From an uncultured Saprospiraceae bacterium (lineage in GTDB: Bacteria > Bacteroidota > Bacteroidia > Chitinophagales > Saprospiraceae), in assembly GCA_937928045.1 (NCBI GenBank), contig CALFWO010000031.1, positions 37,835 through 101,834 of the forward strand: a stretch of 64,000 nt of DNA. Direction: 5' to 3'. Positions within the stretch are counted from its first letter, which is position 1. The number at the start of each line of letters is the position of its first letter. A model generated the notes under the pieces. The model was not told the DNA's origin and made no database searches. It saw only the letters and a list, made by a program, of their open reading frames with translations. Of the stretch, positions 26,730 through 37,800 are shown piece after piece. Position numbers and translations under genes: made by a program.

Positions 26730-29700
26730 ATGAAACTCCATCTTGTAATAGCGTTTATATTTCTTTTTCTTTTTGAGATTTCTGCCCAAGTTTTTCCAGT
26801 GAGTATCAACTCGCAGGCCATACCTCCGCATAGTGGAAATATAGCTGATTGGACTGCTCCTGGTTCTAATAAGTTATTATTGAATATTATTCTATCCGAT
26901 GCTAATGAAGTGAATTTTGAAGCAAGGGTGAGTGCCACTATTGAAGGGCAGGGCATTCGTTTGTCAACAAAAAATAGTTTTGATATTGCACCTGTTAGAT
27001 TGAGATATGGTGCACCGACTCAGTTGTCGGGGAATGATCTAGCAGGTCTTCTACATTATGAAAATTTAAATTTTGAGGGCTACACTATTCAGCAATATGA
27101 GGCTAATGGAGGGTTGCCCGATGGTAACTATCAACTTTGTTTTGAAGTGTTTGATTATGATCGGGTAGAAGACAAGGCAGCATCATTGCAAAGTTGCGTC
27201 ACTATTTTTTCCACCTTACACAAAACACCTGTCATACTATCGCCTATTGATTTAGTCCAACCTTTATATCCCCAGTTTTTGCCTATTCAATGGCAAGCAA
27301 GACACAACGCTAGTTTTCCAACGGAGTATACTGTAGAACTTTATGATTATGATGGAAATGCAGGAATGACACCTGAATTGATCGTTGATTTCAACCAACC
27401 TTTTATCACTAAAACGGTGATGGCGATGAGCAGTTCTATCATTGATATTTCTGATCCGCAATTAATTCCTGGTCATCAATACATCGTTAGAGTTCAAGCC
27501 TCAGATCTTACTCAGCAAAATGGTTTTAAAAATAATGGTTGGTCAGATTTCGTAATGTTCACCTATGGAGACAATGTTTGTCCCGCACCCTTCAATATTT
27601 CTGTTGCCGATATTGGAGTGAATACTGCGACTATTTCTTGGGACCCAATTCCTGGTTCTAGCAATAATACTTATGTTGTTAAATATAAAAATAGATTTGA
27701 ACCCAATGCGCAATGGTATGAAAATGAATCATTTTCTACTTCCGTCACCATAGAGAATCTTCGTGAAAATACAGACTATGAATATCAAGTTTATGCACTG
27801 TGCGGTGGTTCTCAAGCGGGAGTACAGTCAGACGTCGCATATTTTGTGACGGGAAAAAACGAGAGGCGAATTGACTGCGGAGAAGAATGGATTCCTAATG
27901 TCATAACTAATCAAGAACCCATTTTAAATATCACAAATAACGAGGTATTAACTATTGCTGAATTCAAAATTTATCCAGCAGAGATCAATGCTTCGAATGG
28001 AAAGTGGTCTGGAACTGGTGCTGTTTTTATTCCTTGGTTGAATACTTATGTTAATGTTCAATTTAGCGATGTTTCTATCAATACAGATTTGCAAATATTT
28101 GAAGGAACTGTTAGGGCGTTATCAGATGGTATTCATAGTTCTCCAAGTTATGTTGATGAAAACACTTTGATGAACGAGCGCAATGCGCCAGTTTTGGATA
28201 TATGTAATAGTACACCGTCATCAATTAATAATCCGACGTCAACTATAACGACTCCCACAACTACAATTGGTCAAGGATTCGTTTCGCAAAATTTGCCCTT
28301 AGATTTTAGGTCAGAAGATCCAAACATGTTGGATGTGCTGATTTTGGATACAATGATTTTTACGCCGGAAGGAGCAAACCTAAAAGCCTTCGCGGCCTTA
28401 GAAGCGCCAACTTCTGCTGGTGGTAACACACATTTAATATTCTCTGGTCAAAGTAATTTTCATATAGCTGGAGTTCCAGACGCACCAAAGTTAACATTAG
28501 CCCATTCAGTTGAAACACAACTACAAGCCAAGACAAAGTTTTCATTTCTCCAAAGTGAAAATTCATTTATCAATTGGAATTGTGATGGAATTACAGAAAT
28601 TAGTTTGGCAGGGACAGTCGCTTTTTGCCAAAATCTAATCATGCCGAAAGATGCCAACACCGGACTTGGAAATCCAAACGGAATGGTAACAGGGAGTTTT
28701 TCTACTTCAATGGAAAAATGGGGAGACTTTATTGCTAATGTTCAATTGGAACCATTCGCTTTGGCCTCTCGCCCAAACTGGATTTGGTCAGCTACAGAAA
28801 TGATATTTGATTACAGTGATTCAAGTACTCCTGAAGCAGTGAGCTTTCCAGCGACTTACCAGCATGCGGATATTTCATCCAGCTCACTTACTGATAATCA
28901 TCCTAATTGGACAGGCTTTTTTATAAAAAATGCAGAACTGTCTTTGCCAAATAGTTTGACAGGAGTTGTTTCAGGGGAAAATATCAAGGCCGAAGTAACA
29001 GATGTTTTGATTGATAATTTTGGAATGTCTGCTTGGTTAGAACAACAAGATTTATTTACCGAGGTAGATGGGCGAATGGCCACCTGGGCTTATTCCATGA
29101 ATAATTTAAACATGGCCATTCGAGCCAATCAATTTGAAAATTTAGCATTCAACGGAAAGGTAAAAATTCCGGCCTTTGATGAGTCAGTGCCTTACAATGC
29201 CCAACTCGATGCAAACGAAGAATATTTTTTCACAGTAGACTGGAGAGACACCATGAGATCAGAAGCCATGATGACTTCTATGGTCTTGGACCCTGTGTCA
29301 AGTGTAGAAATAACTTATGATGAAGCGCTGGGTGAATATACAACAGAAGCAATTCTTACTGGAGCTGCTAGTTTTTCACCGCAAACACCAGGAGGAACTG
29401 TATTGTCTCTTCCGGGAATAGCCTTTGAAAATTTCATGTTGCTAGGAGAAGCACCATATATGGAAGTTGGAAATTGGCAATTGGGAAGTCCTATTGAAAA
29501 AAGACTGGGATCTTTTAAGTTAACCTTAAATGGAATGGGTGTTGTAAGAGATGCGGCATCCTCTGAAGTTATATTTGGAATTGATGCCACCGTCCATTTG
29601 TGTAAAGAGGCAGGAGGTGAAACTGGCGGCGGAGGTATATTTAGATTGATTACTGAAAATAGATATAGCGATACTAAAAAAGAGCAACAATGGGGCTTTA

Positions 29701-32648
29701 AAAAATTCGTTGTTGACAAACTGAATATTGATGTTGGCGGACCTGGTTACCAATTCCGCGGAGCTTTAGATTTATTTGAAAGTAATCCTACTTATGGCTC
29801 AGGATTTAGAGGAGCAATTGAAGCAGAATTTACTCCTGGATTAACCGTAGCTGCGGTAGCTCAATATGGAAATGTAAACAATACTGAATATTGGTTTGCA
29901 GATGCGCTGGCTGCATACGATCCCGGTATCAGCATGGGAACATCTGGTCTAATGTTGTATGGTTTTGGAGGAGGTGCTTCTTATCACATGGTGCGATCTG
30001 GATTCGAGGGAGTTGTTTTACCAGAGGCTGGAAATAACCCAGTGCCGTCCTACACAGTTGGAAGATCCATGTCAGGAACTTTGTACACACCTGATCTAGA
30101 TGCCGGTGTTGGAGTAAAAGCTAAAGTTGTACTAGGAACAGTAAATCGAAGTTTATTCAATGCCGTTACCACATTAGAAATGATCTTCAATACTTCTGGT
30201 GGATTACAACAAATTGGCTTTGAAGGGGAAGGAAAATTCTTAGAACAAGAAGAATTATATGATGAGCCAAAGTTGTCCTGTGATCTTCGTATGACCTATG
30301 ATTTTCCATCTTATTCTTTCCATGCTGATTTAGAAACTAAAGTAAATGTAGAAGATATTATTGTTGGAAAATACGATTACAACAAAGCCGGGCCAGGAGT
30401 CATACACATTTCGCCTTCAGATTGGTATATGTATTTGGGAACTCCGCAAGAGCCCTTAGCATTGGCATTGAAAACGCCGTATCTCCCGAAGTTGTATCCT
30501 TTGAGTATTACCATGGGTGGATACTTTGATGCAGGAACTATCCTTCCGCCATTCCCAGGATTACCTTCTCAAGTTTCGAGTATAATAGGAGAGTATGGCG
30601 TTACGAAGAGAGATGATCCACGGTTTCGTACTGGACGTGGAATGCTGTTTGGCGCAAACATTAGTGCTGAATTGAAAGCATTAGACTATGGTGTTTTTTA
30701 TGCAGGATTTGCAATGGGTGCAGGCTGGGATATGATGCTATATGATTATGGTGAAAATGCGCGTTGTGCAGGAGATGAAAACAACCCTAATCCAATTGGT
30801 ATTGGCGGTTGGTACGGATCTGGACAAATGTATGCTTACCTGCAGGGTGAAGTTGGTATGCGCGTCGACATATTCTCTTATGAAGGAAATATAAAAATAT
30901 TAGATATCGGTGCGGCGGCTGCATTGCAGGCTAGAATGCCAAATCCAATGTACATGAAAGGAGTGGCAGGAGGATACTTTTCTGTGTTGAACGGCCTCGT
31001 AAGTGGTAATTGTAAATTTAAGTTTGAAGCAGGTCAATTGTGCGAAGTAGTTGGTGCCGATGTTTTAGGAGTAGATATCATTTCTGACACTTCTCCAAAT
31101 TTAAATACAAACAAGGAAGTAGATGTTTTTATTCGGCCAGAGGTAACTTTCAATTTTCCAATCGGACAATCTTTTGACATGTATGATGACGAAGGAGAAT
31201 TGCATTATTACAAAGCAGGACTGCTAAAATTTGAGCTTAAAAATAAAGATACCAATACACCAATATCCGGAGAAGTCGTTTGGAATACAGATAAAACCGT
31301 TTTAGGATTTAAAACAACGGATGTCCTAAATCCTCAGACAAACTTCGAAATGACTGTAACGGTCAATGTTGAAACAAAGACCTTATTTACCAATTGGAAA
31401 GTTTTGGTAGATGATTTTGGAGATGCTTATACACAAGAGAAAAAGATTGAGTTTAAAACGGGAGATGCTCCTAATTTTATTCCGTTAAGCAATATCGCTT
31501 ATAGTTATCCAATACATAGTCAATTTAATTTTTTAAAGGATGAAGGTTCTGAGGGTTATTTTAAAATGATTCAAGGACAGGACTATTTATTTGATGGTTC
31601 GAATGCTGGAGAATGGGTGCAAAAATTGAGAATGATTCAAGATGGAAGAATCGTTAAACAACTTGATTTTACTTATGATGCTTTAAACAATCAGGTGAAT
31701 TTTCAAATTCCTAATGATCTATTAGCAAATAGTACGATCACTCAAATGGTATTGGTTGCAATTCCTGCAACTTCTGAAGCTGCAATTGATGCGAATGTGA
31801 TCATGCAAGAAACGAGCATCGTTTATAATCAAAGTTTGGATGGAGAAGAAGCCGGAGCAGACGAAGACTTTACTTCCATTTTATTGAGACAAAGATCATT
31901 AGAGAATCAAGCTCAAAACCTCAATGAGGAAATGATGCTGGCGATTAATTTCCGAACAAGTCGCTATAGTACGCTCGCTCAAAAGATAAATGCCATGTCC
32001 ACTTTTGAGTGGTCAACTTCAGAATTGATGAGCGGAACAGTTTCTGCCGATGGAACCGAAACAGGATTGTTTATTTCTGGTTTTGGAATGGACTGGAATG
32101 GTCCTGAGATGTTTGACAAATTTGAAATGCACGGCCATTACAATTCAGTTGGAGAGTTCATTGAGCCATTGATCAGTCTGGAAGCAGATTTAAGTAAAAC
32201 GGGTTCCAGTGGAGGCAACGAATGGTATGATGATGAAACTTATGTGAACATGTCTCAACATTTGCCATCGTCAACTTTCCCCGTGACTTGGAGGCCCACA
32301 AATAAATATGGTAATATCCCAACCAAAGCTTTTTACCTCAACCAAAAAGAAGCTTTCAATGATCGTGTGTTGACCGATGAAGAAGTAAGAAACAACAGCG
32401 CAGTGTTCAACGCTTCGCGAGCCAGGTTGCAATTCAAAGTGCCATTTTATCTCGCGCTGGATCACAATCAATTTAAGCAAGATGTGGCCTTTCACTACAT
32501 GAATCGCGAAATCCCGCAAGAGATGCAAGACTTTATGTTGTGGCGATTTAAAGATCCATACACTGGTAGGTATAAGTTTAATGTGAATTATAAAAAACCT
32601 GCTGGGCCATCAACTCTAAGTACAGATAAAAACATAGATCATAATTAA
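26730..32648 (+). CDS. Giant secreted protein with FN3 domain (TANFOR-like)
   Basis: 1972 residues with a signal peptide (cut near SAQ, about residue 20). The N-terminal 280 residues show a pattern I associate with TANFOR-type proteins (FPVSINSQAIPPHSGNIADW, GGLPDGNYQLCFEVFDYDR, SPIDLVQPLYPQFLPIQWQA); that assignment is tentative. A fibronectin type III domain follows (CPAPFNISVADIGVNTATIS to VYALCGGSQAG, about 287-375). The long middle and C-terminal parts are beta-rich, with Gly-rich stretches (LYGFGGGASYHM, GYFDAGTILPPFPGLP) and no sorting domain or enzymatic motif. It is the second gene of the run, 33 bp after the barrel gene and 26 bp before the next frame. Probably a periplasmic or surface scaffold (inference). 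Confidence 0.65.
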   Translation: MKLHLVIAFIFLFLFEISAQVFPVSINSQAIPPHSGNIADWTAPGSNKLLLNIILSDANEVNFEARVSATIEGQGIRLSTKNSFDIAPVRLRYGAPTQLSGNDLAGLLHYENLNFEGYTIQQYEANGGLPDGNYQLCFEVFDYDRVEDKAASLQSCVTIFSTLHKTPVILSPIDLVQPLYPQFLPIQWQARHNASFPTEYTVELYDYDGNAGMTPELIVDFNQPFITKTVMAMSSSIIDISDPQLIPGHQYIVRVQASDLTQQNGFKNNGWSDFVMFTYGDNVCPAPFNISVADIGVNTATISWDPIPGSSNNTYVVKYKNRFEPNAQWYENESFSTSVTIENLRENTDYEYQVYALCGGSQAGVQSDVAYFVTGKNERRIDCGEEWIPNVITNQEPILNITNNEVLTIAEFKIYPAEINASNGKWSGTGAVFIPWLNTYVNVQFSDVSINTDLQIFEGTVRALSDGIHSSPSYVDENTLMNERNAPVLDICNSTPSSINNPTSTITTPTTTIGQGFVSQNLPLDFRSEDPNMLDVLILDTMIFTPEGANLKAFAALEAPTSAGGNTHLIFSGQSNFHIAGVPDAPKLTLAHSVETQLQAKTKFSFLQSENSFINWNCDGITEISLAGTVAFCQNLIMPKDANTGLGNPNGMVTGSFSTSMEKWGDFIANVQLEPFALASRPNWIWSATEMIFDYSDSSTPEAVSFPATYQHADISSSSLTDNHPNWTGFFIKNAELSLPNSLTGVVSGENIKAEVTDVLIDNFGMSAWLEQQDLFTEVDGRMATWAYSMNNLNMAIRANQFENLAFNGKVKIPAFDESVPYNAQLDANEEYFFTVDWRDTMRSEAMMTSMVLDPVSSVEITYDEALGEYTTEAILTGAASFSPQTPGGTVLSLPGIAFENFMLLGEAPYMEVGNWQLGSPIEKRLGSFKLTLNGMGVVRDAASSEVIFGIDATVHLCKEAGGETGGGGIFRLITENRYSDTKKEQQWGFKKFVVDKLNIDVGGPGYQFRGALDLFESNPTYGSGFRGAIEAEFTPGLTVAAVAQYGNVNNTEYWFADALAAYDPGISMGTSGLMLYGFGGGASYHMVRSGFEGVVLPEAGNNPVPSYTVGRSMSGTLYTPDLDAGVGVKAKVVLGTVNRSLFNAVTTLEMIFNTSGGLQQIGFEGEGKFLEQEELYDEPKLSCDLRMTYDFPSYSFHADLETKVNVEDIIVGKYDYNKAGPGVIHISPSDWYMYLGTPQEPLALALKTPYLPKLYPLSITMGGYFDAGTILPPFPGLPSQVSSIIGEYGVTKRDDPRFRTGRGMLFGANISAELKALDYGVFYAGFAMGAGWDMMLYDYGENARCAGDENNPNPIGIGGWYGSGQMYAYLQGEVGMRVDIFSYEGNIKILDIGAAAALQARMPNPMYMKGVAGGYFSVLNGLVSGNCKFKFEAGQLCEVVGADVLGVDIISDTSPNLNTNKEVDVFIRPEVTFNFPIGQSFDMYDDEGELHYYKAGLLKFELKNKDTNTPISGEVVWNTDKTVLGFKTTDVLNPQTNFEMTVTVNVETKTLFTNWKVLVDDFGDAYTQEKKIEFKTGDAPNFIPLSNIAYSYPIHSQFNFLKDEGSEGYFKMIQGQDYLFDGSNAGEWVQKLRMIQDGRIVKQLDFTYDALNNQVNFQIPNDLLANSTITQMVLVAIPATSEAAIDANVIMQETSIVYNQSLDGEEAGADEDFTSILLRQRSLENQAQNLNEEMMLAINFRTSRYSTLAQKINAMSTFEWSTSELMSGTVSADGTETGLFISGFGMDWNGPEMFDKFEMHGHYNSVGEFIEPLISLEADLSKTGSSGGNEWYDDETYVNMSQHLPSSTFPVTWRPTNKYGNIPTKAFYLNQKEAFNDRVLTDEEVRNNSAVFNASRARLQFKVPFYLALDHNQFKQDVAFHYMNREIPQEMQDFMLWRFKDPYTGRYKFNVNYKKPAGPSTLSTDKNIDHN

Positions 32649-32731
32649 TCAATATTAGGATTTGGTCACAATCAATGTTTTTCCCAAATCAAGAAACCCC
32701 TCACATGAAAAAATTAGTAACACTTATTAAT

Positions 32732-34867
32732 ATGAAAAAGTCCAACCTATTTCCTTGGATATTGATCTTAGCTATTTTAAAAATTTCCGCGACTGGAATT
32801 TTTGCACAAAATGATGTAGCAATAGATCATGGCTTAAAACTAGTTGGAACAGTCATCGATGAATCTATTCACCTGCGCTGGGCACCGACCTCTTTAGGAG
32901 TTTGGAAAGAATCTAACAAGGTGGGTTATGTTGTCGAAAGATTTACAATTCGTCGCGATGAACAGATACTACCATTGGCGGAAAGACAGCGTGGAACGAT
33001 CCTAACTGCTCCAGCGCTCAAGCCTATGGAAGATGAAGTGAGATGGAAAGCTTTGATGGAAAAAAATGACAATGCTGCCATAGCTGCACAGGCCTTATAC
33101 GGAGAGACATTTGATATCTCAGGTCCAAGCTTGGGGTTGTCCGGCGCTATTGACCAACAACAAAATCGATTCTCATTTGGATTATTCGCTGCAGATCAAT
33201 CTTTAGAGGTCGCGGATGCTTTGGGTTTGTATTTGAAGGATGATCAGGTGAAAAAAAATGAATATTATCTATACAAAGTTTATCCTTCTGCACCTATTGC
33301 TGGGATGTCTATCGACACGGGTTATGTGTATTTAGGGATCAATGATGCTTTTGAATTGCCAAAGATTATCGAAGTCGAAACAAGTTTTGATGATCAGATT
33401 GTTTACATCAGTTGGGACAAAGTCCTGAGTTCAAAATTCTACTCAAGCTACATTGTAGAGCGTTCATTAAATGGTGGAGGGTTTGAAAAAATCAATGCTC
33501 TGCCATATGTAGGAATGGATAAGGAAAAAGAAAATGTAGATCGCATTTTGATGATGGATTCCTTAGAAGTTAACGATCAAACTTATGCATACCGCGTTAT
33601 TGGAAAAACAATTTTCGAAGAACTCAGTCCAGCTTCTGATCCTTCTGAAGGAAAAGGAATGAATCCAAAAGTTACTTCGCCGATGATCGAAAGTGTCTTA
33701 ATGGTCGATGAAACCAAGTTTGGAATCACTTGGGAGTTTCTAGCTGCCAACGAATCAGAAATCTCAGGTTTCGAATTGCATCGCTCTGCAACTGATCAAG
33801 GTTCATTCGTAAAAATATCTGGCGAAAACTATATTGATAAAAAACTCCGCTACCTCATTGATGAAAATCCTTTGCCAACTAATTATTACAAAGTAGTCGC
33901 AATAGATAAATATGAGCGGGTTTTAAATTCCTATACAGCCTTAGCACAATTAGATGATGAAGAACCACCTGTCGCGCCAATTGGCCTAAGAGGAAAAGTG
34001 ATGGAAGACGGTGAGTTGGTGATGACTTGGGCAAAAAATGAAGAACAAGACTTGTTGGGCTATCGTGTTTTTATCGCCCACTACAAGGAGAGTGAGCAGT
34101 ATATTCAAATTACTTCTAAGCCGATTACTCAAAATTTTTATACACACATGATGCCGCTCAATACACTAGACGAGGAAGTCTATGTAAAAGTAAGAGCGGT
34201 TGATTATCGCCACAATTTTTCTGAGTTTTCAGAAATTATTACCGTGGCTAAACCTGACTCTGTAGCTCCAGTAGCTCCAATATTCAAGATGGCTAATTCA
34301 GGGGAAAATGGAATTGACATTGCTTGGGTAAATTCGACTAGCGCAGATTTAGTAGAAACTATATTAGAAAGAAATGATCTCAAGAGCAATGATTGGACAG
34401 CGCTTCAAACCATCGCCTTCCCTAGTAAAAATCCAATAAATAATTATCAAGATAGTCTTATTGATAGAGGTGCTAAATATCAATATCGCTTAAAAGCAAT
34501 TGATGATGCCGGCTTGGTTACTTTTTCAAGAATTATTACAGCTAGTAAAATTGATAATGGAATCCGATTGCCTGTGGAGTCCATTGCAGCTCAAGTAGAT
34601 CGCAAGCAAAAAGCAGTGACGCTCAATTGGAAATATGAACCGGATGGCAATGACCTATCTCATTTTGTGATTTACCGATCAGCTAAAACTGCGAAGCCTG
34701 GTAAGTATGATACGATCAAAAAAATCACTGCCGATCTAGGAGAAAAAATTTGGGGATACCAAGATGCTTTGTTGCAAATGGATACCAATTATAATTATCA
34801 AGTTCGAGCGGTGTATGCCAATGGCGCACAGTCTCCATTGAGTGAACTTGTTTCAATTAATTTTTAA
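32732..34867 (+). CDS. Secreted multi-FN3 protein
   Basis: 711 residues from the third in-frame ATG (32732), which starts the best signal peptide (MKKSNLFPWILILAILKISA, cut near FAQ); ATGs at 32675 and 32705 would add 19 or 9 residues. Repeated FN3-like units carry the W-x-x-x and Y-x-Y-R-V signatures: IYISWDKVLSSKFYSS with YAYRVIG, FGITWEFLAANESEISGFEL with NYYKVVA, LVMTWAKNEEQDLLGYRVFI, IDIAWVNSTSADLVETILE with YQYRLKAID, and VTLNWKYEPDGNDLSHFVIY with YNYQVRAV. No T9SS tail or enzymatic motif is visible. It lies 11 bp before the SprB-repeat gene, so all four large genes are likely one operon. Function is unknown; protein-protein contacts are likely. Confidence 0.7.
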   Translation: MKKSNLFPWILILAILKISATGIFAQNDVAIDHGLKLVGTVIDESIHLRWAPTSLGVWKESNKVGYVVERFTIRRDEQILPLAERQRGTILTAPALKPMEDEVRWKALMEKNDNAAIAAQALYGETFDISGPSLGLSGAIDQQQNRFSFGLFAADQSLEVADALGLYLKDDQVKKNEYYLYKVYPSAPIAGMSIDTGYVYLGINDAFELPKIIEVETSFDDQIVYISWDKVLSSKFYSSYIVERSLNGGGFEKINALPYVGMDKEKENVDRILMMDSLEVNDQTYAYRVIGKTIFEELSPASDPSEGKGMNPKVTSPMIESVLMVDETKFGITWEFLAANESEISGFELHRSATDQGSFVKISGENYIDKKLRYLIDENPLPTNYYKVVAIDKYERVLNSYTALAQLDDEEPPVAPIGLRGKVMEDGELVMTWAKNEEQDLLGYRVFIAHYKESEQYIQITSKPITQNFYTHMMPLNTLDEEVYVKVRAVDYRHNFSEFSEIITVAKPDSVAPVAPIFKMANSGENGIDIAWVNSTSADLVETILERNDLKSNDWTALQTIAFPSKNPINNYQDSLIDRGAKYQYRLKAIDDAGLVTFSRIITASKIDNGIRLPVESIAAQVDRKQKAVTLNWKYEPDGNDLSHFVIYRSAKTAKPGKYDTIKKITADLGEKIWGYQDALLQMDTNYNYQVRAVYANGAQSPLSELVSINF

Positions 34868-34878
34868 AAAAGAAGAGT

Positions 34879-37800
34879 ATGAATTTCAATAAATATATCA
34901 AATTAGTATTCGTCTTTTTTATTGGGACAATATTTACTATTCCTTTGTTCAGTCAAGCGATAAACATTGAGATGGTTGTTCATAGCTTGAGGAGTACTGT
35001 TGGTATGCCTGATTATGAGAATTACGATCGTACACCTGGGTATACTAGACCAGATTTGAATTTTAATATTTCGCGATCAGCGATTTTTGTTGGAAATCAA
35101 ACTTTCCCTGGAATAGCTTTTTCAATAGGGCAACCAAACCCCAATTATGTACGTCGGTTTTTTTACGAAAATAGATGGCCGAGTCAAACGATATATCCGT
35201 TGAGTGGCTCAATAGGAGATGAGGATTATGAAGATAGGACTGATGTAATTAATAGGTGGGTAAGTCCAAACTCGACCATTGATATTGGGAAAGCAACATC
35301 TATTTATGTACTGACTGGATTTGATGCGAATGAAGATGATCGACCGTTTCAGCAAGGATTCGGTGGTGACGATGATTACAGATTTAAAGTTCATGACAAG
35401 TGGGTACCCTTATCTCGAATGGCTCCATATGGAGATCTGAAAGCTTATGTCCAATTAAGCAATTCGGGAGTTACCGCTACCCACGGAGGGGCCAAATATC
35501 CCTATTATGTCACGATGCGCTCTTCCTACATTATAGACCCTATCCAGTCAAATTTAACAATTTTAAATCCTGATAACACCCCCGGATATACCTTTTGCGC
35601 GGGGCAACCATTAAAGGTTAAGGTAAATTATAAATCAGGATATAAAGGGGGTAGATTTCTTTGGGAAATTGATGTTAACGGCGATGGTAGTTGGCAGTTT
35701 CTTAAAGAAGGTTACGCTTCTGTCATTAACGACTACGCAAGAAATTCCAATACCCGATATCGAGTTAGAGCAATGGCTACTTCTAATTCTTATGGCGTTC
35801 GTGATTTTAATGGAACGAAAAGTATTGCCTATTCTGCCTCAGGTGGACTTTTAGTACAGCAAACGATTTCAGGATTTGAATTCGAAAAATTAGATGCTTG
35901 TCCTGGAAGTCAAGGCTCAGCTAGATTAACTAATATTATCGGAGCCAATGACGGACTTGATTACATCGTCAATTTCTTCGATGGAATAGCCATTGTGCAA
36001 AGAGATACCATATTTAGTTATTCTTCAACATCACTAGTGGATAAGAATATAACCTACACCAACTTTGCTGGTGACTATGCTATCCAAGTTTTAAATTCAA
36101 TTCCAGAATTGAAATGTGGGGTAAAAAAACCTTTTACTATTCATGAATCGGTGTTTCCCGAATTCGAGGCTTCAAAGAGAGATCCTTTTTGCTATGGAGA
36201 AAACGGGGTGATTACATTTGCTAATATTGAATTTAAAAATCGTCCGCCACTTTTGCACACCATCACGGCAACATCTACTTCCGGAGCGGTTTATTCAAAG
36301 TCAATTACGGAGCTCACAGATACTCTGATGGTTCCCCCAGGAATCTATACCTTATCTGTAGAAAATACCGATGGCTGTAGTTCTCAAATTACTTATCAAG
36401 TAACCCTCTCTCCTAAAGAAGAATTGATGGGAAATTTGGTGGTCCCGCCTACGCATCAAACGAATGGAGAAGACTATCACGGTTACTGTTCGGACGATAA
36501 ATTTGGTGTAGAAGTAAACATCTCAGGAGGTGTAAAACCATATCGTTTTGTTTTGGAAAAAGCAGGAGCCGGATCGACGATGTATCAACTATTGGAATCT
36601 GAAAGTACTTATATGTTGACCGAAATTGGACATGGAGATTATATCGTTAAAGTATTCGATGCTTATGATTGTGAATTAAGTCCTATGCAATTCGAGATTG
36701 TAAATCCTTCGGCGCTTGAATTCAATAATTTAATGTTTTCTAATCCAACAGTGGGTTGTGGTTCGACAAACATTAATGGTACTATTATCTCTGGAGCTAC
36801 TGGCGGTATTCCTCCTTATATTTACTATTTCAATAGACAGGTGGTTGAATCGATCGATACTTCAATATTGCCGAATGGTAATTATGCAATAAAAATTGAA
36901 GACGCTAATGGATGTATAAATGCGCGTACCATTCGGTTGTTTGATACGCAATATATGTATATGGATGATTTAGGCTCCATTCCATATGATGTGGTGCCTT
37001 GTGGAGGGTCTGTTAATTTTAGAATTGATGTAGGGAACGGATTTCTGAATTGGCCCAATGTTTTTCAATTTAAAATGAATGGTATCGATTGCGCCAGTAA
37101 TCCGAATTGTCAAGCTAGTATTCCTGAGTTGGATTATGATAGTGGTCTACCTTTGTACAAAGGATATTTTGAAATATCAATAGATACTCCTGGTGAACAT
37201 ACTTTTGAAGTTACAGATGAAAGTGGTTGTACATTAACTTCAAATTACCTATTTGTTGCTCCTACAGCACCAGAAATTGGCGCAGTTACTAATATTCCAC
37301 CAACATGTGTTGGCGATGATTATCAAGTAACTTTTTATTTAAAAAATATTAATGAAACGAGCTATGGAGATACCACACTTATCAACTATGAACTGGATGG
37401 GATAAACGGTACAGTTGGCTATGATACAGAAGATGGAACAGCAGCCACATCTCCAATCATTCCCTATCAAATTACAGTGCCTATTAATTCACCTGGTGAT
37501 CATGATATCATAATATCAGATTATTTGAATTGCTCTACAGGAACTGCCTTCGATTTTAATCTGATGCCGATTGATACATTTATGTTGAATGTTTTAGATA
37601 TAAATCCGGTAAACTGTCAAGGAGATTCAACTGGATCTGTAGTAGTTGAACTTGAAGGAAACCCTCCTTTTGTAGTTAGTTACGGTCATTATCCTGCTGG
37701 ATTTTTCGATCCAGATAACCCAGACTTGGTCATTAATAGAGATACCTTAGTTGTAGTTGATGATGTAGCGACTATTCCTAATTTAATCAATGCAGATTAC

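Noticed and set aside
29315..29719. 134-codon minus-strand frame inside the 1972-residue gene
   Set aside because: It lies wholly inside a strong plus-strand coding region and has no signal or family pattern; it is a shadow frame.
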